From NCBI GenBank assembly GCA_963576735.1, contig OY755190.1, positions 3,217,695 through 3,281,694 on the forward strand: 64,000 bases of DNA, in the 5' to 3' direction. This document shows positions 10,365 through 19,489 of this stretch, one piece after another (the first letter of the stretch is position 1; every line of letters starts with the position of its first letter). Below the pieces are notes generated by a model that was not told where the DNA came from, searched no databases, and saw nothing but the letters and a program-made list of their open reading frames with translations. Source of the stretch: Bedellia somnulentella (taxonomy: Eukaryota; Arthropoda; Insecta; Lepidoptera; Bedelliidae). The position numbers and the translations under genes are program-made.

Positions 10365-11440
10365 CAGAACTGCACAACATTTACTACAATATTTCTCATC
10401 CAGCTGGTTACAGCAGTTTAAATAAACTATATGTTACTATGAAAAATAAACTTAAGAAAAGTGAAATAAGAAAATGGCTGCAGTCTCAAGAAACTTACAC
10501 CTTACATAAACCAGTCCAACGTAGATTTTCAAGAAATAAATACATCTTATCGAACTGCAATGAATTATGGCAAGCTGATTTAAGTGATATGCGCTCATAT
10601 AGTGAACAAAATGATGGATTTAAATATATATTATGTGTCATTGATGTTTTTAGTAAGTATGCTTTTGCGAGAGCTATAAAGAAAAAAGACTCTAAAACAA
10701 TAAAAACGTCTTTTGCTGATATTTTTAAAGAAGCTCAAACAACCCCTACCCATATTCAAACCGATAAAGGTACTGAGTTTATTTCTAAAGATGTTCAAAA
10801 ATATTTAAAAAGTTGTAATATTAACTACTATACAACAAATAATCCTGATATTAAAGCTAGTATTGTTGAAAGATTTCAACGAACTCTTAAAATGAAAATG
10901 TGGCGATATTTTACTCATAAAAATACTAATAGATATATAGACATATTACATAATTTAATGTATTCGTATAATCATAGTTACCATCGAAGTATTAAAATGT
11001 GCCCGTCTGACGTTAATTCGAATAATATCATGACTGTATGGCAAAACTTGTATGGTAAAAATGAAACACAAGATAAAAAACTAGTTACAGTGTCTCGCTT
11101 AAAAGTTGGAGACTATGTTAAAATTGCTAAATATAAACACATTTTTCAAAAAGGTTATGAAACGAATTGGAGTGATGAAATATTTATTATAACTTCTATT
11201 ATCAAACGAACACCATGGGTTGTTTACACTATAAAAGATCTAAAAGATGAAGCGATAACGGGAACGTTTTATGAGAAAGAATTACAAAAAATATCTATGA
11301 CTCCAAATGGAAAATTTAAAATAGATAAAATCTTATGCACTCGCAATTTTGGTAGCAGAAAAGAGTTGTTCGTTAAGTGGAAAGGTTATCCGAATAAATT
11401 TAATAGTTGGATATTAGCCTCTAGCTTGGAATCAATATGA
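10352..11440 (+). CDS. INT: Retrovirus-like integrase with C-terminal chromodomain, 362 aa
   Basis: The RNase H-like catalytic core has Asp76 in WQADLSDM, Asp138 in QTDKGTEF and Glu173 in KASIVERFQRT, with the last two 34 residues apart by my count. The NPDIKASIVERF stretch is characteristic of Polinton integrases. Residues about 322-362 form a chromodomain (FVKWKGYP, then NSWI) that could guide insertion to chromatin. The enzyme inserts the linear element and makes the 6-bp duplication seen at the ends. The start codon lies inside the end of the upstream gene, and the stop overlaps the next start as ATGA. Confidence 0.95.
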   Translation: MDPLTELHNIYYNISHPAGYSSLNKLYVTMKNKLKKSEIRKWLQSQETYTLHKPVQRRFSRNKYILSNCNELWQADLSDMRSYSEQNDGFKYILCVIDVFSKYAFARAIKKKDSKTIKTSFADIFKEAQTTPTHIQTDKGTEFISKDVQKYLKSCNINYYTTNNPDIKASIVERFQRTLKMKMWRYFTHKNTNRYIDILHNLMYSYNHSYHRSIKMCPSDVNSNNIMTVWQNLYGKNETQDKKLVTVSRLKVGDYVKIAKYKHIFQKGYETNWSDEIFIITSIIKRTPWVVYTIKDLKDEAITGTFYEKELQKISMTPNGKFKIDKILCTRNFGSRKELFVKWKGYPNKFNSWILASSLESI

Positions 11441-12198
11441 GTCACGATAACTTTTATTTAACCTTACCTAGTAATAGCTCAATGTTGTATTTCCCCGATA
11501 ATAAAACATCGAATTTTTCAACGAAACTACCAAAATCAATTAAATTAGAAGGAGAGTGGGCGGTAGGTGTAGTAGAATTCCAGTACCCATGTACTATGTT
11601 CACAGTTCAAGAGAAAGAAAATATTATGTACATATCAAAAATAATGACAGTCCCAAATATGGAAACACCAACCTTAGTTACTTATAAAAGTCATATTCCA
11701 CCATCTAGTTACGAAACAATTGATGATGTGTTAACTGTTCTAAACGCCAAGGAAAGTTTCAAGTTACGACATGATAAGATAGCAAAATATGTAACTTTGA
11801 CACAAGATAAAGACGAATTAGTTTCACTAAAATTTTCACCAAAATTAAGTTTGCAACTTGGGTTTGACCCCTTAACTGATGTTGTTACAAAAAGAACTGG
11901 AAAATTCCCTGCTAACTTATACTTAGGGCTTCCATCACAGCTATATATTTATTGTGATATTATTGAACCTCAAATTGTTGGTGATGTAATGTGTCCACTT
12001 TTAAGGATCGTTCCATTAGATCCTATCAAGTATGTTTATGGCTCGAACAAAATGCATATATTTTCACCACCACACTACGTCCCTGTAATGCGTAGAGAGT
12101 TTGACACCATTGAAATAGATATTAGAACAAACATTGGTGAAAAAGTACCATTCCAGTTTGGTACTTCATATGTTAAACTACATTTTAGGTGTAAATAA
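11437..12198 (+). CDS. Minor capsid (penton) protein, single jelly-roll, 253 aa
   Basis: The N-terminus has the FYLTLPSNSS and YFPDNKTSNFSTKLP pattern and a WAVGVVEFQYP stretch that recur in Polinton minor capsid proteins. The rest is beta-rich with few charged runs. In this family it is predicted to form the pentameric vertices of an icosahedral capsid. It overlaps the integrase stop by 4 bp and is followed 2 bp later by the pVI-like gene. Assignment rests on pattern recognition and on its place just before the major capsid gene. Confidence 0.82.
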   Translation: MSHDNFYLTLPSNSSMLYFPDNKTSNFSTKLPKSIKLEGEWAVGVVEFQYPCTMFTVQEKENIMYISKIMTVPNMETPTLVTYKSHIPPSSYETIDDVLTVLNAKESFKLRHDKIAKYVTLTQDKDELVSLKFSPKLSLQLGFDPLTDVVTKRTGKFPANLYLGLPSQLYIYCDIIEPQIVGDVMCPLLRIVPLDPIKYVYGSNKMHIFSPPHYVPVMRREFDTIEIDIRTNIGEKVPFQFGTSYVKLHFRCK

Positions 12199-12200
12199 TA

Positions 12201-12650
12201 ATGTATCCGAAATTTGAAAATAACATTTGTCCATATGAAAGTTACTATACACATCAAGCTGGTTCTGGTATAGGGGTTATTTACAAAGGTGTAGCTCACC
12301 AACGAGGTCATGGGATCGGTAGTTTTTTGGGGGGATTATTTAGATCAGTTTTACCTCTTCTTTCAAGTGGTGCAAAAGTAGTAGGTAAAGAAGCCTTGAA
12401 ATCTGGAGTTGGATTGTTATCTGATATGGTCAAAGCACGACCTTTGGAAGAATCTTTAAATAATCGGTTTCAAGAAGCAACAGCTAATCTTAAACGAAAA
12501 GCAGATGGAAAAATCGGTCGTGTATTGGGAGGTTCAGGACTTAAATATAAGAAACGTAACAATCGAAACCTCAGTCGCTCTAAAAACACTCAACAAGTAA
12601 CATCAAAAAACATTGGGGATAAACAATATAGTGACATATTTACAAATTAA
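12201..12650 (+). CDS. pVI-like minor virion protein, 149 aa
   Basis: A glycine-rich amphipathic segment (GIGSFLGGLFRSVLPLLSS, about residues 38-56) is followed by helices and a basic tail (LKYKKRNNRNLSRSK). This order matches the membrane-lytic/cement protein VI of adenoviruses and its Polinton counterparts. LGGSG at residues 109-113 fits the (M/I/L)-x-G-x-G consensus cut by adenain proteases, and such a protease is encoded nearby at 14013. The gene sits 2 bp after the minor capsid gene and 2 bp before the major capsid gene. Confidence 0.75.
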   Translation: MYPKFENNICPYESYYTHQAGSGIGVIYKGVAHQRGHGIGSFLGGLFRSVLPLLSSGAKVVGKEALKSGVGLLSDMVKARPLEESLNNRFQEATANLKRKADGKIGRVLGGSGLKYKKRNNRNLSRSKNTQQVTSKNIGDKQYSDIFTN

Positions 12651-12652
12651 TA

Positions 12653-13972
12653 ATGTCATATTTACATCATCACTCTTGTGAATGTGCTAAGTCAGAATTA
12701 GATATATTTGCGTTACCGTCTACCCAAACAAGTATAGAAAGTGGTCAATGGATAAATTATAAGCCGATTTCATCCATGAGTGATGATGGTCCAATAGAGT
12801 TTCAAATACCAGGATCGGGTGATGACTACATAGATTTATCACATACATTAATTTATGTTAAAGCAAAAGTTATTAATTCTGATATGACATTTCTCACAGA
12901 AGATACTATTGTTGCCCCAGTCAACAACTGGCTTCATTCTTTATTTAGTCAACTTGATGTTTACCTTAACCAAAAGCTTATATCTCCACCAAATAACACT
13001 TATGGATATCGTTCGTACATAGAAACGTTGTTAAATTATGCGCCTGCTGCTAAAAATTCACATCTGAGGTGTGGGTTGTGGTATGAAGATACAGCTGGGA
13101 AAATGAATGCAACTGATGAAACAAACGTTGGGTTTAAAGAACGACAGAAATTTGTTAAAAACAGTAAAGAAGTTGAAATGATTGGTCATCTTCATGGGGA
13201 CATATTTAATCAAGAAAAGTTTTTGATTAACGGCGTAGAAATGTGTGTAAAGTTAGTTCGATCGAGAGATTCCTTTAATCTCATATCTTCGTCAAATGAT
13301 GTTAAGTTAAAGGTAACTTTGTTAGATGCCACTTTGATGATTCGGAAAGCTCGTATTAATCCAAGTGTACTATTAGCCCATCAGAAAGTGTTATCTTCTA
13401 CTACTGCTAAATACCCAATTACACGAGCAGAAGTTAAGGTTTTAACCATACCAGCTGGTATTCAGGGAAAAACATTAGATAATATTTTCTTAGGACAAGT
13501 ACCAAAAAGATGTATTATTGGTTTTGTAGATAATACTGCATTTAATGGTAGTTTTATAAAGAATCCTTATGATTTTAACAATTATGGTATTAATACATTC
13601 AGTTTGTATATAGATGGAATCCAAATACCTTCTAAAGCATTACAACCTATCTTTAGCAACAATTTGTATACTGCAGCCTATCATACACTATTTTCCGGTA
13701 CTGGCATTCATTTTCTTAATGAAGGAAATGGTATATCAAGGGAGCAGTATCTGGTTACTGTGGTTATCTGCTTGATGGCATTTGATTTAACACCTGACTT
13801 ATCAGCCAATTCTAGTGGTCATTGGAATCTCATAAAACATGGTAGTGTAAGATTGGAAGTAAGGTTTGAGAATGCTCTAACAGAAACTGTGAATTGTATT
13901 GTATATGCTGAGTTTGATAATATAATTGAAATAGATAAAAATAGAAACGTTAGTGTTGACTTTAGCAGTTAG
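12653..13972 (+). CDS. MCP: Major capsid protein, double jelly-roll, 439 aa
   Basis: The length and the QTSIESGQWINYKPISS, FQIPGSGDDYIDL and VNNWLHSLFSQLDVYLN stretches are those of the Polinton major capsid protein family, often labelled F54H12.2-like in animal genomes. Two beta-rich halves fit a double jelly-roll hexon. The frame is open throughout and the acidic C-terminus ends 40 bp before the protease gene. Together with the penton, protease and ATPase genes it indicates that the element could form particles. Confidence 0.9.
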   Translation: MSYLHHHSCECAKSELDIFALPSTQTSIESGQWINYKPISSMSDDGPIEFQIPGSGDDYIDLSHTLIYVKAKVINSDMTFLTEDTIVAPVNNWLHSLFSQLDVYLNQKLISPPNNTYGYRSYIETLLNYAPAAKNSHLRCGLWYEDTAGKMNATDETNVGFKERQKFVKNSKEVEMIGHLHGDIFNQEKFLINGVEMCVKLVRSRDSFNLISSSNDVKLKVTLLDATLMIRKARINPSVLLAHQKVLSSTTAKYPITRAEVKVLTIPAGIQGKTLDNIFLGQVPKRCIIGFVDNTAFNGSFIKNPYDFNNYGINTFSLYIDGIQIPSKALQPIFSNNLYTAAYHTLFSGTGIHFLNEGNGISREQYLVTVVICLMAFDLTPDLSANSSGHWNLIKHGSVRLEVRFENALTETVNCIVYAEFDNIIEIDKNRNVSVDFSS

Positions 13973-13984
13973 TTTATATATAAT
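13972..13984 (+). promoter_or_regulatory. TATA-like stretch before the protease gene
   Basis: TTTATATATAATTTAG lies just after the MCP stop and about 30 bp before the protease ATG. It could be a core promoter, but AT-rich DNA makes chance matches likely. Confidence 0.3.
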
Positions 13985-14012
13985 TTAGTAATATTTGAAT
14001 TTTCATTAGTTT

Positions 14013-14507
14013 ATGAACACATTGTTAGGTGCATGTATGTTAACTATGAATAGTTTACAAATAGGATATTATTTGAAACAAATTAATAACTCTTTAGAAT
14101 ATAACGTGTTTGCTGCAAACCAATTACCTATTCATATAAGTAAACCTATATACTTAATCAGTAATTTAGATCCAGATTCTAAGCCAGGATCTCATTGGAT
14201 TGCAATTTGTGTGGATAGTAATGGTATTGGCGAGTACTTCGATACTTTTGGACGCAAACCAGGGAACCCTCATTTATCATTTTTGAGGAGGAACACTACT
14301 AAATGGTTTTACAACTCAAAAGCTATTCAAAATGTTTTTTCATCTGTTTGTGGACAATATTGTTTGCTATATCTTTATTTAAAAATAAGAGGTATGAAAT
14401 TATTTGATTTTGTAGAAATGTTTAGTAACAGAACTTACAAAAATGATTTGTTGTTACAAAAAATGTTTAATGTATTTTTAGTGACTAACAATAATTTAAA
14501 TGTGTAA
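14013..14507 (+). CDS. PRO: Adenain-like cysteine protease (maturation protease), up to 164 aa
   Basis: The C5/C48-type catalytic set is visible in the expected order: His61 in GSHWIAI, Asp77 in GEYFDTFG and Cys117 in SVCGQYC. This matches adenovirus protease and Polinton proteases, which cleave minor capsid proteins during maturation. The first ATG is at 14013; the ATG at 14046 is an alternative start that removes 11 residues and is closer to the usual family N-terminus. It is the last unique gene before the right TIR, and an AATAAA overlaps its stop. Confidence 0.92.
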   Translation: MNTLLGACMLTMNSLQIGYYLKQINNSLEYNVFAANQLPIHISKPIYLISNLDPDSKPGSHWIAICVDSNGIGEYFDTFGRKPGNPHLSFLRRNTTKWFYNSKAIQNVFSSVCGQYCLLYLYLKIRGMKLFDFVEMFSNRTYKNDLLLQKMFNVFLVTNNNLNV

Positions 14508-14516
14508 TAAAATAAA
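14506..14516 (+). terminator. Polyadenylation signal after the protease gene
   Basis: AATAAAATAAA overlaps the stop codon of the protease gene. It may serve all the upstream late-type genes. Confidence 0.5.
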
Positions 14517-14615
14517 AAATATTATTAAAATATGTTGTGTTTTTATTCCTTACTTCGTTGATATGGATAATGTTAAGAATATCAGTAAAACCATAAAATT
14601 AAAATAAACACTATC

Positions 14616-14621
14616 TTTATT
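14616..14621 (-). terminator. Polyadenylation signal of right TIR gene only
   Basis: Reading on the - strand, AATAAA consists of five bases of the TIR plus the first unique base outside it. The left TIR copy ends AATAAT at the same place. Confidence 0.55.
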
Positions 14622-14635
14622 TAACGTATTTAACA

Positions 14636-15341
14636 TTAAGAATTTTTATTAGAAAAGTGATATTTTTTAACGTTTGGTATTTCTGAAATTTCTTTCGTTA
14701 TGTTATATATTACTTCTCGAACTCTTTGGTGATTCGAATTTTTTGTCGGTTCCACATAATACTTAAGCCGCACGTCGGCGTATTTCCATTGATTTTGTTG
14801 ATCGATGTTTGCTGTCTTTTTAAGATCGAATATTTCAATTTTAATCATATGTGTGGCATTCGCTGCATCATTTCGATTTGACGAAACATATGACATTCCG
14901 CCGTCTTTTGTGGCCCGACCAACAGTAGATGAGCAGTTCGTTTTCTTCTTTTTATTTTCTTCGAAAAACTCATCAATCGAGTGTTCGAGTGCTGAATGCT
15001 TTCGTTTCTTCGTGGAGTATGAAGGCGGTGGTAGAGATGTTTCTTCGTCCGACAAACCATAGTAATAGGTTTTAAAAGTATTCTCCACCAACGTTTCATC
15101 TATGATGTCGGCACAATGTGATGTCTAAAACAAATAGCAAATAACAAACATTATTAGATAAGGTTACCCACTGTTAACACTTTATGGTTTGGAATCTTTA
15201 TAGCATACACATAAGATACATACATGTACAATGTCATATACGGGTTCCAGGATCCATCAACTACGTTTAACACAATAGTATTATAGCGAAAATATATTAA
15301 CAATACAATAAAATAATGTGTTAAGATATACTTACTTCCAT
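14636..15341 (-). CDS. TIR-encoded protein of unknown function, 164 aa, two exons (right copy)
   Basis: Mirror copy of the gene at 3492-4197: exon 1 15341-15336, intron 15335-15125, exon 2 15124-14636. The coding sequence is identical, so the protein has the same basic clusters and no recognised domain. It is transcribed toward the protease gene, converging on it. Unlike the left copy, it is followed by an AATAAA, formed across the inner TIR boundary at 14621-14616. Identity of both copies points to recent duplication or continued homogenisation of the repeats. Confidence 0.75.
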
Positions 15342-15792
15342 AGTTTGTAGTGGAGGTGTTGTATTCACTTGTACGAGCAAAGGAGAGTAGTAGTAACGGG
15401 TCACTATCAACGCAATATGAAGAATCTATTGTCTGACCATGTTATATACTCGTAGTGATGCAATTGTGATAAAGATGTTGATTTTCTCGTTTCTTAATAT
15501 TGTTGATTGACAAACAGGACTTTAGCATGTTAATGAGTATTTGATAACTAATATCGTTAACTATTTCGATAAAGTTCCGATAAGACTTCCATATTATGAG
15601 AAAGAGTAGGTAGACTACGTATGTTTTCAAAAAATGATGAGATACGTATTCGCACACTTGTTTAATTAATCAAGTAGCCGCAATATGATGAATTTATATA
15701 TAAAAATTGTGAAGTGTGGAAAATGATAATATTGTATTGGATAGACAGAACGAATAAGTTATTATAAGTATAAGTAATTTATATAGATACAT

Positions 15793-16029
15793 CATACATA
15801 AATATGCTCACGACTATAAATCTCTAGAAGGGGTAGCCAGAGCTAAGGAATTAAAAATACTTTAGCCACTTTTGGAAAGTTGAATGGGGAACAGATGATG
15901 AAATAAAGTTTTATTGTGAGCGGCCTCCAACCTCATCGCACGAAAATCCCTTTAAAGCCCCAATACCGTTAGTTGCCTCTTAAGTACACCTGCAGTAAGA
16001 AATGGGGTAGTGCTATTCTAAGCCTACAT
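15793..16029 (-). repeat. Repeat A copy inside right TIR
   Basis: Mirror of 2804-3040 with the same boundaries. Confidence 0.85.
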
Positions 16030-16070
16030 AATATGCGAAATATCATAAGTCAATATAAAATAAATATTAA

Positions 16071-16180
16071 ATCATCCGTGATAGCTCACTAGGCAGAACC
16101 TCGGTTGTTAATGTCATATGATGTTTAGAAGTAGTAGTACCTCTGCCTACCCTTCCGTGGATATACAGCGTGAATGTTTG
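16071..16180 (+). repeat. SINE-B fragment inside right TIR
   Basis: Mirror of 2653-2762 with the same end points and the same internal deletion, which shows the two are copies of one insertion. Confidence 0.75.
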
Positions 16181-16439
16181 AGACTTGAGCATTAAAACAT
16201 TATGTTAGTATTCGTTAAAGTGGGTTTTGTTTAGAATGTGGATGACGTCAGGTAGGTGATTAAGACATTGAAATCAAATACAATGATGCATTAGCTTAAT
16301 GAGTTTTGAGCATGAAGCTGAGGCATCATTAATGAGGTGATTACTAATCATCTAGGAGGTTTGGAAAGGATTATGTATCTCTGAAACGCTTACAGATACA
16401 GCTCTGAAACCCAGCGCAATCGCTCCAAATGGGGGGCTA

Positions 16440-16482
<43 letters not shown>

Positions 16483-16578
16483 GTTGGGTCTGCTGCCCTT
16501 GATAATACTTTGAGCCGAGAGAGGGGAGAGAAGCGGGGGTGGAGGGGGTTGAGCCAGAACTCCCATAACCCTACTACT

Positions 16579-16584
16579 GGCTAG
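16579..16584. repeat. Polinton target-site duplication, right
   Basis: GGCTAG, the direct copy of 2249-2254. A 6-bp duplication is what Polinton integrase produces. Confidence 0.97.
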
Positions 16585-18045
16585 TATATCCTTACAAAAT
16601 TTCAAAACTTTACATGAGATGTTATCCCATCCGGGGGCACTATTACTTTTTAAGTTATTTATAATACCCTCTACTTCAGAGACGTCTGTATCGATCATAA
16701 CAAACGATTTAAGCCTTGAAGGGTGTTTAGAATTAGCTTGATAGTATTTTTCAAAATTTGCCTGTTCAGATAAATTCTTACCAATGTTTATGAAAAAGTT
16801 ATTTATAAATTCTGCTGACTGTGTGGGAGTTGACCTTAGCTTGAATAGTTCGTTAGGGATATCATTATGTTTTGTCGTGCAAGTCTTTTGTTTAATGAAA
16901 TTCCAAATTAATTTGTTGTTACTTCCCGCAGATTGAAGTTCTTTTTTCTCGTACTCACATTTTACATTTTTCAAAATTTTATTGCAAAAATTGCGATATC
17001 GTTTGTAAATAAGAGTAATAGTATTGTTAGTAGGCTCAAGCATATACCTTTTGTGCAACTTATCTCTATGTTTTATGCATCTGATTAAGCCAGGAGTTAT
17101 CCAAGGTTTTATTATTTGGTACTTCCTGCTTTGACGAAACGTGCTTGTATTTTTCGCAATTGCGTTTTGAACACAGTTAGTCACGTAATTCATGGAAAAG
17201 TTTACGTCAGTATTATTACAAACCGTGCTGAACTCTATTTGAATTAAATCACGTCTTACGTTTTGCATGTTAACACTAGAATAGCTGCGGCGGCATTTGT
17301 TATGAGTCAGCTTTAAATTCAATGTCAATAGCACCGCGCGATGATCGGTAATAGTCGAGTTAGTAACAAATGTATGTGTCAGGTAATTCGTTTTTATCAT
17401 AACATGATCTAGACAGGATCCGCTGTTGTGAGTGGGAAAGGTATGGGCGGGTGATATTCCATGAAAAGCACATATGTTTAAGTATTCCTGGATAGAAGAA
17501 TCGTTGTTTTCTGTTATAATGTCAATATTCAAGTCTCCAGTTAAAACAATGTTTTTTGTAGAGGCGAAAGCATGTAGTATACTGTTCAAGGATTGTAAAA
17601 AATTATCAAGTTTGCGAAAAGATGGAGAGCGGTAAAAAGATAATATGACTAAGTCCTTACTTATCAGTCCTAGACAATTACTTTCATTAACACAAATTTC
17701 TTCTATGGTAAAGTTTAACGTATCTCGTACATATATTATAATGCCATCATTTTGGTTATGTAGTTTAGTTGAGCTGTGTAATTTGTACCCTGTGAGGGTG
17801 GGTAAACTATGTGCTCGGTTTTGTAACCAACATTCAGTCAAGATAATAATATCAAAAGGAACATTAAATCGAGTTAATAATATTAGAAAATCATCGAAAT
17901 TTTTGTGAATACTACGAATGTTTTGGGTTAAGATTTTAAGAGTACCTTTCTCATTACAAATTAATTGGCTACACAATTCAACATCACACGAGTGAGATTC
18001 ACCAAATTTTATATTGTCTAAGTCATAGATAATTTGATGTGTCAT
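16579..18045 (-). pseudogene. Inner LINE ORF2, 5' part: APE-type endonuclease
   Basis: This is the amino-terminal half of the LINE polymerase, 489 codons up to the Polinton target site. It carries the endonuclease signatures NIRSIHKNF, GDLNIDI and DHRAVLL in the usual order, followed by the linker into the RT domain. The frame is cut at the GGCTAG duplication, with GCC as its last codon, and continues at 2248 on the other side of the Polinton. Reading on from here into the inverted repeat gives about 60 spurious residues, including a polylysine run. Without the insertion ORF2 would be 977 codons including stop, with no other break seen. Confidence 0.88.
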
Positions 18046-18155
18046 TGATAAATAAACTAAAGAACGTTTAAAAATAAATTTAAAAAAGAAGTAAAAAATG
18101 TGAAAAGAAACTTAATTAATAAGTGCTTATAGATAATAAGAAGATACGGGCGCTC

Positions 18156-19415
18156 TTAGGCGCCTTCATAGTTAATAGAATTTATATACCTCAATTCTGC
18201 ATTCTTCCTTGCTGGGCATTCAGGGTCTCCTGTAGGATGGTTACTCGTTTTTTTAAAACGCTTGCAGGTGGCACAGGTTGGTTCCTGAGATTTTTTAATA
18301 CACTCTTTGATAGAGTGTCCAGTCTCCCCACAATGGCCACAGACCTGATCAGCCTCACGACAAAACTTAGCTGAGTGTCCATATTGCTGACATTTAAAAC
18401 AACGGGTCACAAGGGTGAAGTCTCTTATTTTACATGATGTCCAGTTAATGAAAATTCGCTTCTGATTCATGAGACATTTGCGAATTCCTGCGGGGACCTC
18501 AATTATGTAGTGGCAATATTTACCCTGTTTTTTACCCCCTTTATGGCTAAGTTTTATGGAGCTAAGAAATTTGTCGAATGTTGAGTCTGGATACTTATCG
18601 GCCAAATTTTGTTCATACATGCACTGAAACACTTCTTTCTCCGATAAATTTGTTGGCACTCCAACTACAACTATTCTAGGGCGGCGCTGGTTACTTTCTT
18701 CTAAAGTAAGATCGTTTGAGCAGAGTTTATTTGATGATTTGATCTTTTCAATATCCTGCTGGGACTCGGTGCTGATGATTACTCCTCCATTTTTAGTTTT
18801 TCTGAGTCCTCGTACTTGCAATTTCATCTCCTCGGGGCAGATAATTTTTTGTACTAGGGACTTGGTCTCATCACTAGATTTTTGTTTGTCTTTGGGAAAT
18901 ATTGTTATGGAGGCTAGATTTTGGGGTCTTACAAAATCGTTCGGTCCCTTTTTAACCATATCGGCAAAAGAAGTGTTCGTCTTAGTTTGGGACTCCAAAG
19001 AATTGCGTATAGATTGTTTAAGGTCTTGGATTGTTTCAAGGTCACCTTGTTTTTGTTCTAAGACTTCAATTTTCTGATATAAGTTCTGGATTTTAGATTG
19101 GGCGAGAAGAAGATGTTGTTTAGCCGATTGGTAATGAACTGCCATTTGACCAGTACCATTCCCGATTTTCCTACATAAGTTACTAATACAGAGCTTTTGG
19201 TCTGAGTTCAGCTTACCTTCGGTCGATACTTGGCATATTTTTTGTAAGCAGGCCTCAATGGTGTCCATCCAATATTGGATATCAGTAGTTGATACAACGC
19301 TGGAGTCCTGATGTTTTGAAGAAGCCGATGGTGCTTGGTCCATATTGTCTTCAGTGCACTGCGGAGGAGGACTGCGCCGAGTCAGTCCGCTCCGATTAAA
19401 TGGACTTCCTTCCAT
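18156..19415 (-). CDS. Inner LINE ORF1, gag-like nucleic-acid-binding protein, 419 aa
   Basis: The protein has an N-terminal region with a short coiled-coil-like stretch, a central RRM-like part, and a C-terminal cluster of zinc knuckles at about residues 337-410: CFKCQQYGHSAKFC and CGHCGETGHSIKEC (both C-x2-C-x4-H-x4-C) and a third, degenerate CATCKRF...C. Such proteins coat LINE RNA in the retrotransposition particle. The start at 19415 is the first ATG and lies close to the 5' end of the element. The frame has no stops, so ORF1 appears intact. ORF2 begins about 110 bp downstream. Confidence 0.88.
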   Translation of the reverse strand: MEGSPFNRSGLTRRSPPPQCTEDNMDQAPSASSKHQDSSVVSTTDIQYWMDTIEACLQKICQVSTEGKLNSDQKLCISNLCRKIGNGTGQMAVHYQSAKQHLLLAQSKIQNLYQKIEVLEQKQGDLETIQDLKQSIRNSLESQTKTNTSFADMVKKGPNDFVRPQNLASITIFPKDKQKSSDETKSLVQKIICPEEMKLQVRGLRKTKNGGVIISTESQQDIEKIKSSNKLCSNDLTLEESNQRRPRIVVVGVPTNLSEKEVFQCMYEQNLADKYPDSTFDKFLSSIKLSHKGGKKQGKYCHYIIEVPAGIRKCLMNQKRIFINWTSCKIRDFTLVTRCFKCQQYGHSAKFCREADQVCGHCGETGHSIKECIKKSQEPTCATCKRFKKTSNHPTGDPECPARKNAELRYINSINYEGA

Positions 19416-19489
19416 AATAATCTCTTAGTTAAATACACTAATACACTAATACAACATATTAACACTACAATAGTCTATGCGATTAGTCG

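Larger units (their letters stand above)
2255..16578 (+). mobile_element. Polinton/Maverick (adintovirus-like) element, complete, 14,324 bp
   Basis: The ends are fixed by three agreeing signs: inverted repeats that start AGTAGTAGGG, a perfect direct 6-bp duplication GGCTAG outside them, and exact restoration of the interrupted LINE frame when the element is removed. AG/CT termini and 6-bp duplications are the known hallmarks of Polintons. The gene set is the full core of the family: protein-primed PolB, retrovirus-like integrase, packaging ATPase, adenain-like protease, and major and minor capsid proteins. All are open and all lie on the + strand between the repeats. The element is at the short end of the 15-20 kb often given for Polintons. 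Near-identity of its two repeats and the lack of broken genes suggest recent insertion. Confidence 0.97.
14617..16578 (-). repeat. Polinton right terminal inverted repeat, 1,962 bp
   Basis: Mirror copy of 2255-4216, with the 37-base homopolymer as T at 16444-16480 and the second copy of the terminal-repeat gene. One base outside its inner edge completes an AATAAA for that gene, which the left copy lacks. Confidence 0.96.
515..19489 (-). mobile_element. Inner LINE (Jockey/CR1-group type), interrupted by the Polinton
   Basis: On the - strand this element reads ORF1 (19415-18156), a spacer of about 110 bp, then ORF2 (18045-16579, continued at 2254-785), and a 3' UTR ending in AT-rich TTATTATT-type repeats at 515-540. 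It sits inside the RT domain of another LINE. Both ORFs are open apart from the Polinton insertion, so it was probably young when the Polinton landed. The architecture of a CCHC gag-like ORF1 with an APE-type endonuclease plus RT in ORF2 fits the Jockey/CR1 group; the exact clade needs a tree. Confidence 0.9.

Noticed and set aside
16390..16578. Extension of the LINE ORF2 frame into the TIR with a polylysine run
   Set aside because: It is read-through into the Polinton poly(A/T) tract, not a real protein end.
18123..19077. Frames on the + strand opposite LINE ORF1
   Set aside because: Antisense shadows of the zinc-knuckle ORF1.
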